Assembly: GCA_016758965.1 (NCBI GenBank) | Contig: JAEPRB010000004.1 | Location: 186,001 to 250,000 of the forward strand | Direction of reading: 5' to 3' | DNA length: 64,000 nt | Source of the DNA: Circinella minor | Lineage: Eukaryota > Mucoromycota > Mucoromycetes > Mucorales > Lichtheimiaceae | In this document: positions 50,802 through 64,000 of the stretch, piece after piece | Position numbering within the stretch: the first letter of the stretch is position 1 | Layout: every line of letters begins with the position of its first letter | Made by a program: the position numbers and the translations under genes | Notes under the pieces: model-generated | Told to the model about the DNA's origin: nothing | Seen by the model: only the letters and a program-made list of their open reading frames with translations | Databases searched by the model: none

Positions 50802-53800
50802 TAGAATAATACCGTTAAAAAAAAATATTTATGTTGACAACAAAAGTCGACCTTGAAAAAAGAAGACAAAAAGAAAATGTAAAGAAATAAAGAAAAAAAA
50901 AGTGAACGAGTTAAAATAAAAGAAAGAAGGAAAAATAGAGAATGTGAAAATCTAAAAATGCTCGCTTGTTTTAAATGAATACAGACTCACATTCACAGCT
51001 CATAATCCATTCACAAGTACACATAACCGCATACGAAACGGGGAGGGAGATACTTGGGGGTAAGAAAGAATATATTAGAGAGGGCAGGAGAGACAAAAAA
51101 AAGTTTATGAGTTGAATTGTTGAATATGGCTGAATTGAAGTTTGGGGGTATGAAGGTGAGATGATTAAAAAAAGAGAACCTTTTTTGGGGAAATCAGGTG
51201 TTAGCTCATTGTATTGAAAGTGGTTAGGCTTAAAAAGACCCCCTTTTCTGTTTGAAATCCTGTAAGCTCTCGTCTGATTTCTTGAGCTCACCGGGTGATG
51301 AAAATGCAACAAAATCTGCTTGCATGTATCTATGCAATGATCTCTCTATTTTTTTTTTCTCTCTATCTCGTTTTGTAACTAATTTAGCTTTTTCCAATAT
51401 TTTTCTCTCTTTCTCTCTCTTTTTCAGTATGTGATTTTTCAGGGATAGCAATCTAAATTTCTTTATTATTATGATCTGACAAAATTTAAGGGGTAAAGGG
51501 AGAAGAAAGAAAGAAATAGATAGGGAAATGAAGCCAGCAACATGGAACACTTCCGGGCGTTATATCGTTGCCAATGAACTACATGCGGCAAAACTCTATT
51601 TTGGCGCGGAAGTGGTAAGGTCCCCGACCGGAATCATCCTCCCGACCGAAAATAAAAAAATCCCCATCACGATCTTTCCTTTTTTTTAATAAAAAAAAAT
51701 TGCCTGGATTCAGTGAAAATAACTCCATTCCAATTAATACATTTGTGACAAATAAACAAATGTACAAAAAAAAAAACTGGTTTGATGATATTTTTCTAGA
51801 GAGATTAGAGAAGAATAAAAGGAACTTTCAATGAAAGTTAACGATACTCGGAGAATGAATTTTAAAAAACCACACAGGTCGCCAACAAGCTAAAAGGCCC
51901 AATTGTTGTTATTAATATATTCCTGCAAAGAACTCACCTATTTTTTTTTTTTTTGTGTGAACCTATATCTTCTCTCGTCTCTCCATCTTCACTTTTTTTT
52001 ATACTCTCACTCCTTTCTTCTAACCCTCCCCCAAAGTGCCGCTATTATTACCCAAAACAAAGATCTTCGATTATCCCAAGTGTTTCAACTGTTAATGCCA
52101 GCCCAAATATGGTCAGATGGATTACGCCATGCTGCTGTTGTTGCAAATTCGACTAACCCACCTCAAGTCTGCAGATCGGGTCTAGCTTTCCGGGTTATTA
52201 TACTTGGATAAAGAATTAAAAAAAGAAGTAGAATAGTTGTGTTATTTGGGGGAGCGAAGAGAGATGATGGCGTGAACCATTGCACGCGAAAGAAAAGAAG
52301 ATTCAAAAAAAGATTTAAAAAAAAGAGAGATGGCTCATAGATAACTTATGGTAATGATCATTGTCGGTCTGTTGGTCTAATCATTCTGCCTGGTACCTAT
52401 TATTATTATCATTATTATACTTTAATGCCTCAACACACACAAACAGCTGTCAATGCTAGTTCATAAAAAACGTTGTTGCTGTTTTTGTTTTTATTTGATA
52501 AACATAACAAAACAAATCAAAATCAAATAAAAAATTACGCCTTACTTTCTTCGGATTGACCACTTTGGTAATAATCCATTTTTCTATTCATCCACCCCCC
52601 CCTTTTTTTCCCTTTCTTTCTTCATTTAATTCATTTTTCTTTTTATCTTTTCCACAGCCTCCCCCCCCCCCAAAAAAAAAAAAAAAAAAGAAAATGCAAC
52701 CCACATGAGTTTCTTGCTTTCACTGTGACGGTAAACCGGGCCCCAATATTGCCAGTTTCAGTCTTTTCTTTTTTTATTTCTAGCCTTTCTACCTGCTGGC
52801 TCCTTGTCATTGATTTGATGTACTCCGCGCATCGTTTCGTTCTTCTCTTTTTTTTTTATTCCTTTCACGTTTATAATATCCAACTGCGTCATTCGGTTTT
52901 ATTAACAAACAGGTAGGATAGAGGATATCAAAGAATTAAATCGGTGAGAAAGAAAATAAAAAGACTTAACTCCGGATATCACGATAGTGTATATGTGGCA
53001 CTACTTTCTTCACTCCCTGCTCTCTTTTTTTTTTGTCCATTCATTAGAGTTTTGGTTTTCAAAACGTTGTTGTTTTACTTCTCCGCTGGCTTTGACCATT
53101 TTTTACATTTATCTCCTTTTGCCCTCTCATGTTGCATTTACTACACATCAGTGCCACTCAATAATCTTAAATAACGATTGTATATAATATATACACCAAA
53201 GTTACTCACATTACCCACTAATATATAATTCTATTTTAAGTAATACATCATACGCCAACGTAAACTTCTCTTTTTCTATTGAGCCGAAGTAAAGTCTTTT
53301 TTATGATCGTCTGACCTTTTCCTAGTTTGTGTAAGTTTATCGGCTCAGGTTTTGTACGCTTCCGAAGTGAACCTATTTATATTCTATTTTATCGGATACA
53401 CAACAACAACAACAAATGCACAAGTAATAAATAATTATAATACATACATCATTACACACGCACACATACTTAAGATCGACAATATGTTGTGATGATGATG
53501 ATTGATGTGTGTATACACATTTACTCATAATAAAAATAATAACTAACAATGTAACTTAGTTACAAAGAGGTGGTCAGTGCGAAATAACAAAAAACATTTA
53601 TTAAGTCATCACCCCCAATCCCTTAATTTTCAGGATCTTCTTTATTATTTATTTTTCAAATAATATTTATGTGTGTTTGTCTTAAAAGAAATAGTTTGTT
53701 AGCATAAAAAATTAGAACGACCATCTGATTGTTGGGCAACAATATGCAATTGGTACTGTGTGTGTAACATTAAATGGATTTATAAAACTTGCTGCCAAGC

Positions 53801-55053
53801 AAAAATCTGGTCATCTTATGAAAAAGAACATACACATCCACATTTGTAATTTTTGTAGAGTAAAAGGCGCAGTATATTATTATTACATCATTTGATAATA
53901 TTTAAAGAAAATACAGTAATTAGCCTTGCTTGGCTGTTTTCTAATCGACAGCTGCCTACATAATAGTAGGTTAATTATTTTTTAATCTATTCTATAATAA
54001 AGAATAATTAGGATACATCTATTAATGGGGTTAAATTCTTTTTATAGAATAAAATCTTCGCGACCTGCGCAGTCAACATAAAGGCTATAAAAAAATTCCT
54101 GTTTGTACATTAAAATATTATTAGTGACGGATTTATTAAAAATGATAGTAACTAATGATAGCTTTTTGAAAGTGCCCGTCTCATGACCAACAGGAAGTGT
54201 AATTGAATACATATCAATGCCTCATACATCTCAAATTAAGAAAAAGTAGAATAATAATAATAATAGTAGCTTACTATTTATAAATAACTCAATGATTTTA
54301 TACTATATATTCTGGTTGGTTTCCAAACGTGGTGTCCTGGTGTATAGTATTATTAAAGAGCTTGCATATGGTTTTATAAAAAAAATCTTTTATATATTCA
54401 AAAAATCAGTCATTCAGAACCATTAACCACGATGCAATTATGAGAAGTAATTTAAGGAAGATACTGCGTCTGAGACTTTCTACGACTGTAGGATCACAAA
54501 GAGTCAAAAATTCTATGTTCAACTGTATTCTTTTCTCTCTTAAATGCTGGCTTATCATTGCTTTCTAATATGCGGCTTGTGATATATATAGCTATTATTG
54601 GATTTCTCTAATATATACCACTTCGTTTTAAGTATTAGTAGTTATTTTCAATTTATGTAAATGTAGATCAAATTAAAAAAATAATAATAATATAAATATG
54701 TAGCCGTGGTGCCTGATGACATGGTTAAGTACTTCTTCTATTGGGCAATGTGATTATATATACCGCCATGTAAAATAAATAGAAAATATTAGTCTTTAGC
54801 CAGAAATTTAAAATACAGTATGTAGCATACTATGTGTCTTTTATTATCTAGTTTTGATAAGCAAATATCTAATTTATATTTATCATAACTTTTAAAAGCT
54901 ATAATTAAGAGATATATTCATAAAGAATTCTCAATAAAGAAGGCAATGATGTTACCGTTATCATTCTTTTTGTATGGAGAAAAAATGTATTTATTATGAT
55001 GATTTTCAATATTTAGATGATGAATATATTTACATATGATACAAGTGTATCTT
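50802..55053. other. Long gene-free interval upstream of the forkhead gene, 4.3 kb
   Basis: Contains purine- and pyrimidine-rich tracts (GA-rich around 51050-51180, CT-rich around 51340-51425, C10 followed by an A-run at about 52660-52690) and several short open frames with no family content. The forkhead promoter and a possibly long 5' leader probably occupy the first 1-2 kb; the remainder holds nothing I recognise. Confidence 0.5.
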
Positions 55054-56112
55054 TTATTGAACCATATCAAAATTTTCGCTGTTATGGTTGTCGTAATCGT
55101 TATCCGTTTGTGGTAATACTGACCAATCACTTTGGTTAATGGAATCTTGAATAATGAAATGATACCATAACGGTGCCACAAAAATTGTAGAAAAATGCCA
55201 TAAGCTATGTGCATCAAGCACACGACCAATTGGTGGAAAGTCAAATACTTCAAGTAGAACCGTCATGGCATTTGCACCTATCGCATAGAGTACCCAATGT
55301 CCATATACGAGAACTGACTGATTATTCTTTAAATATGCAACAGTATACCACAAGACCCACATTGCACCCTGAATAACTGCAAATATGCCACAAATAATCA
55401 TATTGTAAACGTAATTGAACGAAATAAAGGACATGAAGTACACGTGCGCCAAGTACATGATGAGTAGTATGCTTCCAATATATAACTGCTTGAAACTATT
55501 CTCGACATGGAATATTCGTAAAATGGCAAAATAAACCGAATAGAGAATGGTCATGGCTGCACTGAAATAATCGAGTTTTTCAGTTGCTGGTAAATCTCTT
55601 GTATGAAAAATCGATGATTGTATCCATGTGTTTATATTTACCAAGCAGTAGCCAATTATAAATGGTCGCAAATAATAGTTGGTTGGAACTGTATAGTTCT
55701 GGTTAGTTTTGGAGGTATTTTTATTGTTGGTAACGAGAATAATTCGTAGATAGTGATAGTGCATATATAAATTCCCCAAAGAAAAAATAACGGAAGCAGG
55801 CTCTTGAATGCCCCAAAGTCGATAGAATGGCCATTTACCCTCAAACTGTAACAATGGTGGAGATCTAGTATCACTTATATTATGCATGCAATTATATTTA
55901 CAATTGTCTTCGCAAGACCATAGTGTGAGCCGTAAGTAGAGCGGCAATGACAGAGCAGTGCTATTAGTATTCGTATTACACTGGGCTTGGATGGTCGAAT
56001 TGACACAATTAATATATTCCGGTAGCTCGTCTCCACCTTCCGAGACAGCGCTTGCATTCATACCTACTACCAGTAGCAGTATAAATACAACAAACCAACG
56101 CCATTGCAACAT
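55054..56112 (-). CDS. PER1: Per1/PGAP3-like GPI-anchor lipid remodelling protein
   Basis: ER/Golgi membrane hydrolase that removes the sn-2 acyl chain from GPI anchors after attachment to proteins. Single exon, 352 residues from the ATG at 56112. The open frame extends 30 codons further upstream, but this Met starts an evident signal peptide (MLQWRWFVVFILLLVVGMNA), so it is preferred. Family features in order: lumenal Cys pairs with CEDNCKYNCM, QFEGKWPFYRLWGIQEPASV, HTRDLPATEKLDYFSA containing conserved His and Asp of the CREST superfamily, and LDAHSLWHF with another conserved His-containing motif. About seven hydrophobic spans. The cytosolic tail is rich in Asp and Asn. It is divergent from the ING gene, 229 bp between starts. 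Confidence 0.93.
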   Translation of the reverse strand: MLQWRWFVVFILLLVVGMNASAVSEGGDELPEYINCVNSTIQAQCNTNTNSTALSLPLYLRLTLWSCEDNCKYNCMHNISDTRSPPLLQFEGKWPFYRLWGIQEPASVIFSLGNLYMHYHYLRIILVTNNKNTSKTNQNYTVPTNYYLRPFIIGYCLVNINTWIQSSIFHTRDLPATEKLDYFSAAMTILYSVYFAILRIFHVENSFKQLYIGSILLIMYLAHVYFMSFISFNYVYNMIICGIFAVIQGAMWVLWYTVAYLKNNQSVLVYGHWVLYAIGANAMTVLLEVFDFPPIGRVLDAHSLWHFSTIFVAPLWYHFIIQDSINQSDWSVLPQTDNDYDNHNSENFDMVQ

Positions 56113-56341
56113 GTTGTAATGAGAAAGAAGAAAATACCAGGAAAGTAGAAAATGTTGTTTATTGTACCGGGCCGAATTCTTCAATGTGTTAAATTCTCGC
56201 AAAATGTTTAACCGAATTTCTTTGCTTCCGTTTCACTTTCTCTTTTTGTGACACAAAAAAAAAGCTCCTCTCTTTTCTCGCAACTTTTCCCCCTATTTTT
56301 AACACCTTTGATAAAAAAAAATAACACAGACCATAAAAAAT
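56113..56341. promoter_or_regulatory. Probable bidirectional promoter, PER1 / ING
   Basis: 229 bp between divergent starts. It includes the 30 in-frame codons upstream of the chosen PER1 Met, a CTCTTTTTGTG pyrimidine stretch and a short A-run. No specific site assigned. Confidence 0.4.
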
Positions 56342-57899
56342 ATGAAGCCGTCAGTGACAGCCAAACATGTTGACAATCTAATTTATCTCGATGATTACAT
56401 TGACAGTAAGTAAAATAAGAACTGGATATACTCACATAATAACCGTGTTTTTTTTCTATGAAAGTGCTTTAATTAAATAAATGTCCATTGTATAACGAAT
56501 GTTAGCAATCGAAGCTTTACCACTTGAATTACAACGTAATTTTACCCTTTTACGAGAATTGGATGGATATGCTCAAGGTATATACTAATACCAATGAAAC
56601 TTGTAGCAATAGTTATATTCGCGAAAAAGAAAAATAACCTGTAACATTTAGATCTAGTGGAGACTGTGGCCAAAGAATCCATAGAATTGATTAACGATAT
56701 AAGAGATCTTGATCCAAACTTACGAATTGAACGACTTAAACACTTATCAGCATTATTAACAGAAACATTAAAGCGTGGGGAAGAAAAGGTTGCATTGGCA
56801 AAAACTACTTTTGACGCTGTAAGCATAGAAAGCCCTTTTTTTTTCTTTTTCTTTGTTTGAAAGACGGGGGAGAAACCACGAGCACATTTTTAGTCCCGTC
56901 AAAAATAGTCTTTCTTAGCTTTATTGTTGTTTATTTTTGTTTTATATACATAGGTTGAACGACATTGTAATCGACTTGACGCAGATTTAGTTAAGTTTGA
57001 AGAAGACACACCTTTGGGACGTGATCGAATTACAGCACAACCAGGTTTAGCACCGTCTGCACGAAGTTTATTGAAAGAAATCTCACGCGATAAAGTTAGT
57101 CGTGGATATGATCGTGAGCGTAAGGAAGGCAAGGGTGATAAACGAGGTTGGTTAAATTTCTATGTATTTTTTTTCTTTATACTACTACCATGATTGATAG
57201 ATACTAAATCTAATAATATGAACTTTACTATCGCATGTCAGAATCTGGAACAGCAAAGAGTAAGCGATAATAAACATTTTGAGTGGATACGTTACACAAA
57301 GATGATATGACTTATATTTTCTTTTTTTGGATTACTGTAGAACGTAAACTCAAAGAACCTGGATCTCCTCAATCAGGAACTGTGAGACAGGCATTAAAAG
57401 ATCAAAGAGCTATTAAACATGTTGATAAGAAGACTGCTTTGACATCTGGTAAGAAATACATAGACATACAAAAGTATATAAATATTTGTTATCTAATTAT
57501 CTTATCTTATTAAACACTTTTAAAAGGAAAAAAGAGCAAAACGTAAGTATAACTTCCAATTGTCCATACCATATTTGATTATTACTAAGTAAGTTCATTT
57601 TTTAATTATAGTGCTGTTCCTGCCGATTTGCCCATCGATCCAAACGAACCACTTTATTGCTATTGCCAACAAGTTTCATATGGTGAAATGGTAGCATGCG
57701 ATAACACCGATGTATGTAACACAAAGCTTTGACTCATTTCACTTTTTTTTTTATCACTAATTTATATTTTATGATTGTTATTTAGTGTGAAATCGAATGG
57801 TTCCATCTTGCCTGTGTCGACTTGAAAACTGTACCTAAAGGAAAATGGTATTGCAATAACTGCGTTTCGAAGATGAAAGGAAAAGGTCACCGAAAATAA
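56342..57899 (+). CDS. ING-family PHD-finger protein (Yng/ING chromatin reader)
   Basis: ING proteins read H3K4me3 and recruit histone acetyltransferase or deacetylase complexes such as NuA4. Nine exons: 56342-56405, 56506-56577, 56652-56818, 56954-57146, 57242-57259, 57341-57448, 57527-57542, 57612-57711 and 57786-57899, in phase, 283 residues. The N-terminal ING domain has [30 protein letters not shown] and a helical stretch to about 110. A basic Lys-rich linker follows, then the PHD finger (about 232-274): [30 protein letters not shown] and KGKWYCNNC give the C4HC3 ligands. A basic KMKGKGHRK tail ends it. Exons 5 and 7 are only 18 and 16 bp. Whether it is the NuA4 (Yng2) or NuA3 (Yng1) type cannot be decided. 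Confidence 0.93.
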
Positions 57900-58125
57900 A
57901 ACCTGAGTAACGGAAATCGTAATTGTTTTTTCTTTACGAATCATACTATAATATGTACATATATTTTCTCTTCTCTCATTTCATTTCATTTATTTTTTTT
58001 CTTTCGAGTAGAATAGTAACATACATTAACAATCAATCTATTCAGTAACAACATCTACATTTTTTATACCAAATATATCGTCTCAATTTCAAACTTTTAC
58101 TGTAGATAAGGTTTTTTATTGTTGT

Positions 58126-58707
58126 TTACACCAACATGTTGATTAAATTATCACCATCTTCATCATCTTCATCAGCGTTATCTCGAAAATCACCATCAAT
58201 TCCTTCACTGTAATATTCATCGTTTTCGCATAGTTTTTGCGGTGGGAACCATGACAGATCTATGGTATTTGTTGCTATGGGAATGAGTGCCATGCTTTCA
58301 CAAACGTCTTCATGGAAATGACCTGATGGAATGGGCAAGAGTACTCGAATGTCTTCACCCATATGTCTCTCATTGCTTGATGATAATGCAGTTATATTAT
58401 TAATACATGCTGTGGTGCATTCCGTCATAACCGCGGTATTTGACGCAAGGTTGCATAACTTTGAAGCTTGATCTAGACTGATAGGCATTCGTTCACCATA
58501 TCTCAGTATCCAGTATTTATACCATTGCAATCCCTTTTCATTATCTGTGAGGTCATTATTATGAGTTATTTCGATAATACTATTAAGCATAACTTGCTTT
58601 AGATCCAAGCAGTCATAATATTTTAGGATTTCATCGACGGTTTCTTCCAGATCGTCATTGTTGTCAATGTCAAATGACTTTGTTTCGTTTGAAGGATCGT
58701 TCTCCAT
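58126..58707 (-). CDS. Acidic hypothetical protein
   Basis: Single exon, 193 residues; family not recognised. It has no membrane span or signal peptide. The N-terminal 35 residues are acidic, the middle looks helical (GLQWYKYWILRYGERMP, DQASKLCNLASNTAV), and the C-terminus is strongly acidic (DNADEDDEDGDNL) before NMLV at the end. Codon use and the uninterrupted frame support a real gene. It converges with the ING gene (227 bp between stops) and is head-to-head with the glutamyl-tRNA synthetase gene. An acidic tail of this kind is found in histone-binding and ribosome-assembly proteins, but there is no specific evidence here. Confidence 0.7.
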   Translation of the reverse strand: MENDPSNETKSFDIDNNDDLEETVDEILKYYDCLDLKQVMLNSIIEITHNNDLTDNEKGLQWYKYWILRYGERMPISLDQASKLCNLASNTAVMTECTTACINNITALSSSNERHMGEDIRVLLPIPSGHFHEDVCESMALIPIATNTIDLSWFPPQKLCENDEYYSEGIDGDFRDNADEDDEDGDNLINMLV

Positions 58708-61339
<2,632 letters not shown>

Positions 61340-61536
61340 TGTAGTATTTGAGAGTTGGAAATAAAAGGAGTCTTTAAACAACGAAATTAGAAATGATCAT
61401 TTTACCGCACATTAAAAAAAAAAAAACTTGTTTCCCCTCCAATCCAAAACTTGCCACACTTTAAAAAACCGCACCTGTCAACTCGTTTTATTTTATTTTC
61501 TTGTTCCTTCCTTTCTTTAGAATTCATATAACAATC

Positions 61537-62869
61537 ATGAAGACAGTTACTTGCACCGCACCCGTTAATATCGCAGTGAGTATTTATATTATCTTTCTTT
61601 TTGAAGTATAAAAAATAAATAAGTGTCCGAGGAAGAAGGAATTTGTCGTTTGGTTACTAAATTCTACATTCTAATCTCTACATCAAGGTCATCAAATATT
61701 GGGGCAAGCGTGATACCGAACTCATCTTGCCTACCAATGATTCCTTGTCTGTAACTTTATCGCAAGACATTTTGCACAGCAAGACAACCATCTCTGCTAG
61801 CAAGGATTACACTCAAGATCGCCTTTGGTTGAATGGCAAAGAAGAAGACATTACAAAGAACCGACGCATGCACAATTGTTTCCGTGAAACACGCGCTCTT
61901 CGCGAGAAGATGGAACAAGCAGATTCCACTCTCGAACCCTTATCGACTTACAATGTTCATGTATGCTCTGAAAACAACTTCCCAACAGCTGCCGGTCTTG
62001 CATCCTCTGCTTCGGGTCTTGCAGCATTGGTTTATACTTTGGCACAACTTTTTGATCTTAACGTTACTGTTTCCGAATTATCGCGTATCGCTCGTCAAGG
62101 TTCAGGCTCGGCTTGTCGATCCTTGTTTGGTGGTTTTGTTGCATGGGAAAAAGGCGAAGCAAAGGACGGCTCGGATTCCATGGCTGTTCAAGTTGCTCCT
62201 GAGTCTCACTGGCCTGAACTTGAAGCATTAGTCTGTGTTGTTTCAGATGCCAAGAAGGGTACTTCATCCACCGAAGGTATGCAACATACTGTTCAAACCA
62301 GCCCCTTGTTCCAGGAACGCCTTAATATTGTCCCTGGTCGTATGGAAGCTATGAAGAAAGCTATTTTGGAACGTGATTTCCAATCATTTGCTGAATTGAC
62401 TATGCGTGATTCTAATCAGTTCCATTCCGTCTGTCTCGATACATATCCTCCCATTTTTTATCTTAACGACACTTCGCGGGCTATTATTCAACTTGTTCAT
62501 GCTTACAACAACAGTTCGCCTGATGGCAAGCTCAAGGCTGCTTATACTTATGACGCTGGATCCAATGCTGTCATCTACGCTCCCAAGGAAAACATGCGTG
62601 AAATCATTCAACTTATCTCTCACTACTTCCCCAGTCAAGATGCCGCAACATACTTTACTGATCCATACAATGTCATTGCTGGTGCACCTCTTGGTCAAGA
62701 CTTTGTTCCTCAAGGTCATGCTTCATTCAATGAGAAGGTTATCCCTGTTTTTGCTCCTGGCAGCGTAAGCCGTTTATTACACACCAAGGTCCACGATGGT
62801 CCTCGTATTTTGGCATCCGAAGATGATTCGTTGTTGAATGCTGAAGGTTTGCCTAAGCGCACTGTATAA
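61537..62869 (+). CDS. MVD1: Mevalonate diphosphate decarboxylase
   Basis: Converts mevalonate diphosphate to isopentenyl diphosphate with ATP, the last step of the mevalonate pathway feeding sterols and prenyl groups. Two exons, 61537-61575 and 61688-62869, in phase, 406 residues, normal for the family. The N-terminal APVNIAVIKYWGKRD spans the intron; then come LPTNDSLSVTL, the GHMP-kinase ATP loop NNFPTAAGLASSASGLAAL, RQGSGSACRSLFGGFVAW, and AYTYDAGSNAVIYA with the catalytic Asp. Codon use is visibly more C/G-ending than in the neighbours, which suggests high expression. It follows the synthetase gene by 197 bp on the same strand. Confidence 0.97.
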
Positions 62870-63484
62870 ATATAAAAAACGGTAGTTTATATATACACAC
62901 GTGCATCTCCCTAGTCCACTTATTCTGTTATTTGAATTTTTCCTTTTTTGTTTCCCTACATCTTTATAGTCTTAATTTTACATTCGTTTTTTTTATTAAT
63001 CTATCATTGTTCTTCCTGGAATAAAAGATATCACTATTGCTTAGTAGTTTACTTTTACACTTGAATACATTGTTATTTGAAACCAAATGTCACTAAATGT
63101 AATTGTAAAAAGAATTATCAAGAAAATTAAGATGTATATGGACTGTTGATTTTGTTGAAGTCATACCTTCGCGCATAATAATGGTGTATGACCCCTTTCA
63201 TTTTTGGTATTGACATTTATACGCATAAAATATCGGCCTCAAAAAATTGTAGCTGATAATCGATCAATAAATAGACAACCTTTCTCATCCTCAGTCAAAA
63301 TCATTTTTTACTTCAATTGATTAAAAAACAGTTTATAATTTTGCGCTTATTCACATTAGTACGCAACGTATCGCAACCATTTATAGCAATTATCAACATT
63401 AATGAAACAAAAAAAATACAAAATGTTTGTTTTTTTAATAGATGTTTAACGATATAGAATTTGATATACAGCTTAATTTACTAT
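62870..63484. other. Convergent intergenic interval, 0.6 kb
   Basis: 3' ends of MVD1 (plus) and the carboxypeptidase gene (minus) meet here. An AATAAA-type signal lies at about 63020. No other feature seen. Confidence 0.55.
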
Positions 63485-64000
63485 CTATTGAAGATCTTGA
63501 AAGATCCAGTCATTTAACATGTCAAGTCCATGCTCGGGTTGATCATAAGGTACCTAAATAATAATTAACAATTTCCATGTTATTAGAAACAATTGCCTCA
63601 TTAATTTGTAGAATAAAAATATTGCAATTACCATATGTCCAGCTCCGAAAACTCGAAGGAAAGCGAATTGACCGTCGTCTGTCTTGCGAAGTTCACCTGC
63701 CTTCTCGCCGGTGATCTTTGAAATCCATTCGGTATCCTCAGCATCAGCAAATTCTTTGCCACCGCTCCATGGTAATTCGACTGTCCATGCCTTATTACCC
63801 ATCCAGTTACAGATATAATCGGCATCACCAGCGTAGATAAGAACACGAATACCATCCTCAAGTAAAGGAGGTAACTCGTTAACATAAGGACGCATCCAGT
63901 CACCAGCCATCTAAAAGCGACAATTTTTTTTGTGAGTTTGTTGTTTTGATGTCAGTTTACTATATATATATCTTATCTATAACTTACATTGAAGCGGAAG
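63485..64000 (-). CDS. Serine carboxypeptidase (carboxypeptidase Y-like), 3' part
   Basis: Vacuolar or secreted S10-family peptidase; only the C-terminal part is in the window. Segments on the minus strand: from the window edge at 64000 to 63988, 63910-63632 and 63553-63485, in phase. The visible sequence contains MAGDWMRPYV, the catalytic Asp in VLIYAGDADYICNWMG, WTVELPWSG, and the catalytic His in FGAGHMVPYDQPEHGLDML, whose codons straddle the last intron. It ends NDWIFQDLQ. The active-site Ser and signal peptide lie beyond the edge. Family assignment is secure; vacuolar versus secreted is not determined. Confidence 0.92.

Noticed and set aside
56113..56202. N-terminal extension of PER1 by 30 residues
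   Set aside because: The extension lacks signal-peptide character, whereas the internal Met opens a clear signal peptide; the shorter form also matches family length.
61833..62768. Several open frames of more than 100 codons overlapping the decarboxylase gene
   Set aside because: Shadows in other frames of a gene with a complete, conserved reading frame.

Overview
The window looks like nuclear DNA of an early-diverging filamentous fungus, most likely Mucoromycota and probably Mucorales. The evidence is AT-rich intergenic DNA with long A/T runs, genes broken by many short introns (about 45-270 bp, GT...AG, often with T-rich 3' ends), and proteins of typical fungal type (DGAT1, Spo7, Per1, Dim1, an ING reader, Ctu2, farnesyltransferase alpha, Erg19-type decarboxylase). 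The tandem membrane-protein family at 7.7-16.2 kb and the PD...EVK gene at 36.7-37.7 kb resemble families I associate with this group. The phylum call is an inference; no marker gene such as rDNA is present. Gene models were built by hand from reading frame, splice signals and phase, and exon joins are given in each entry.

Layout. 0.3-4.4 kb: DGAT1 (minus) head-to-head with an SDH assembly factor 4 protein, then a four-exon Spo7 gene. 4.4-7.7 kb: no gene seen. 7.7-16.2 kb: a tandem array of an uncharacterised two-membrane-span protein (copy A intact, copy B with altered splice sites, copy C a relic), interrupted by three short non-autonomous DNA transposons, one nested in another. 16.3-21.1 kb: a small nuclear-looking protein, DIM1 rRNA dimethylase, and a Ser/Thr-rich protein carrying an Atg8-binding-like motif. 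21.1-24.9 kb: no gene seen. 24.9-34.4 kb: a sarcosine/fructosyl-amino-acid oxidase-type flavoenzyme, a dienelactone hydrolase, CTU2 and a UBA-UAS-UIM-UBX protein.

34.8-42.6 kb is a mobile-element island. It holds a GC-rich poly(A)-ended repeat with SINE-like features, a 144-bp pogo/Fot1-like MITE, a gene of a PD...EVK (nuclease-like) family, and a decayed Ty3/gypsy retrotransposon. 42.6-50.8 kb: a cytochrome P450, farnesyltransferase alpha and a large low-complexity forkhead factor, followed by about 4 kb without genes. 55-64 kb is compact housekeeping: Per1/PGAP3, an ING PHD-finger protein, an acidic unknown, mitochondrial glutamyl-tRNA synthetase, mevalonate diphosphate decarboxylase, and the 3' end of a serine carboxypeptidase cut by the window edge.

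Several genes touch lipid and membrane biology (DGAT1 and the Spo7 phosphatase activator both influence the diacylglycerol/phosphatidate balance; Erg19 and farnesyltransferase both use the isoprenoid pathway; Per1 remodels GPI lipids), but the order looks like ordinary fungal gene order and not a cluster. Four close head-to-head pairs (169-273 bp apart) probably share bidirectional promoters. The most unusual material is the tandem array, with an apparent gene-conversion tract limited to its ectodomain exon, and the mobile-element island.
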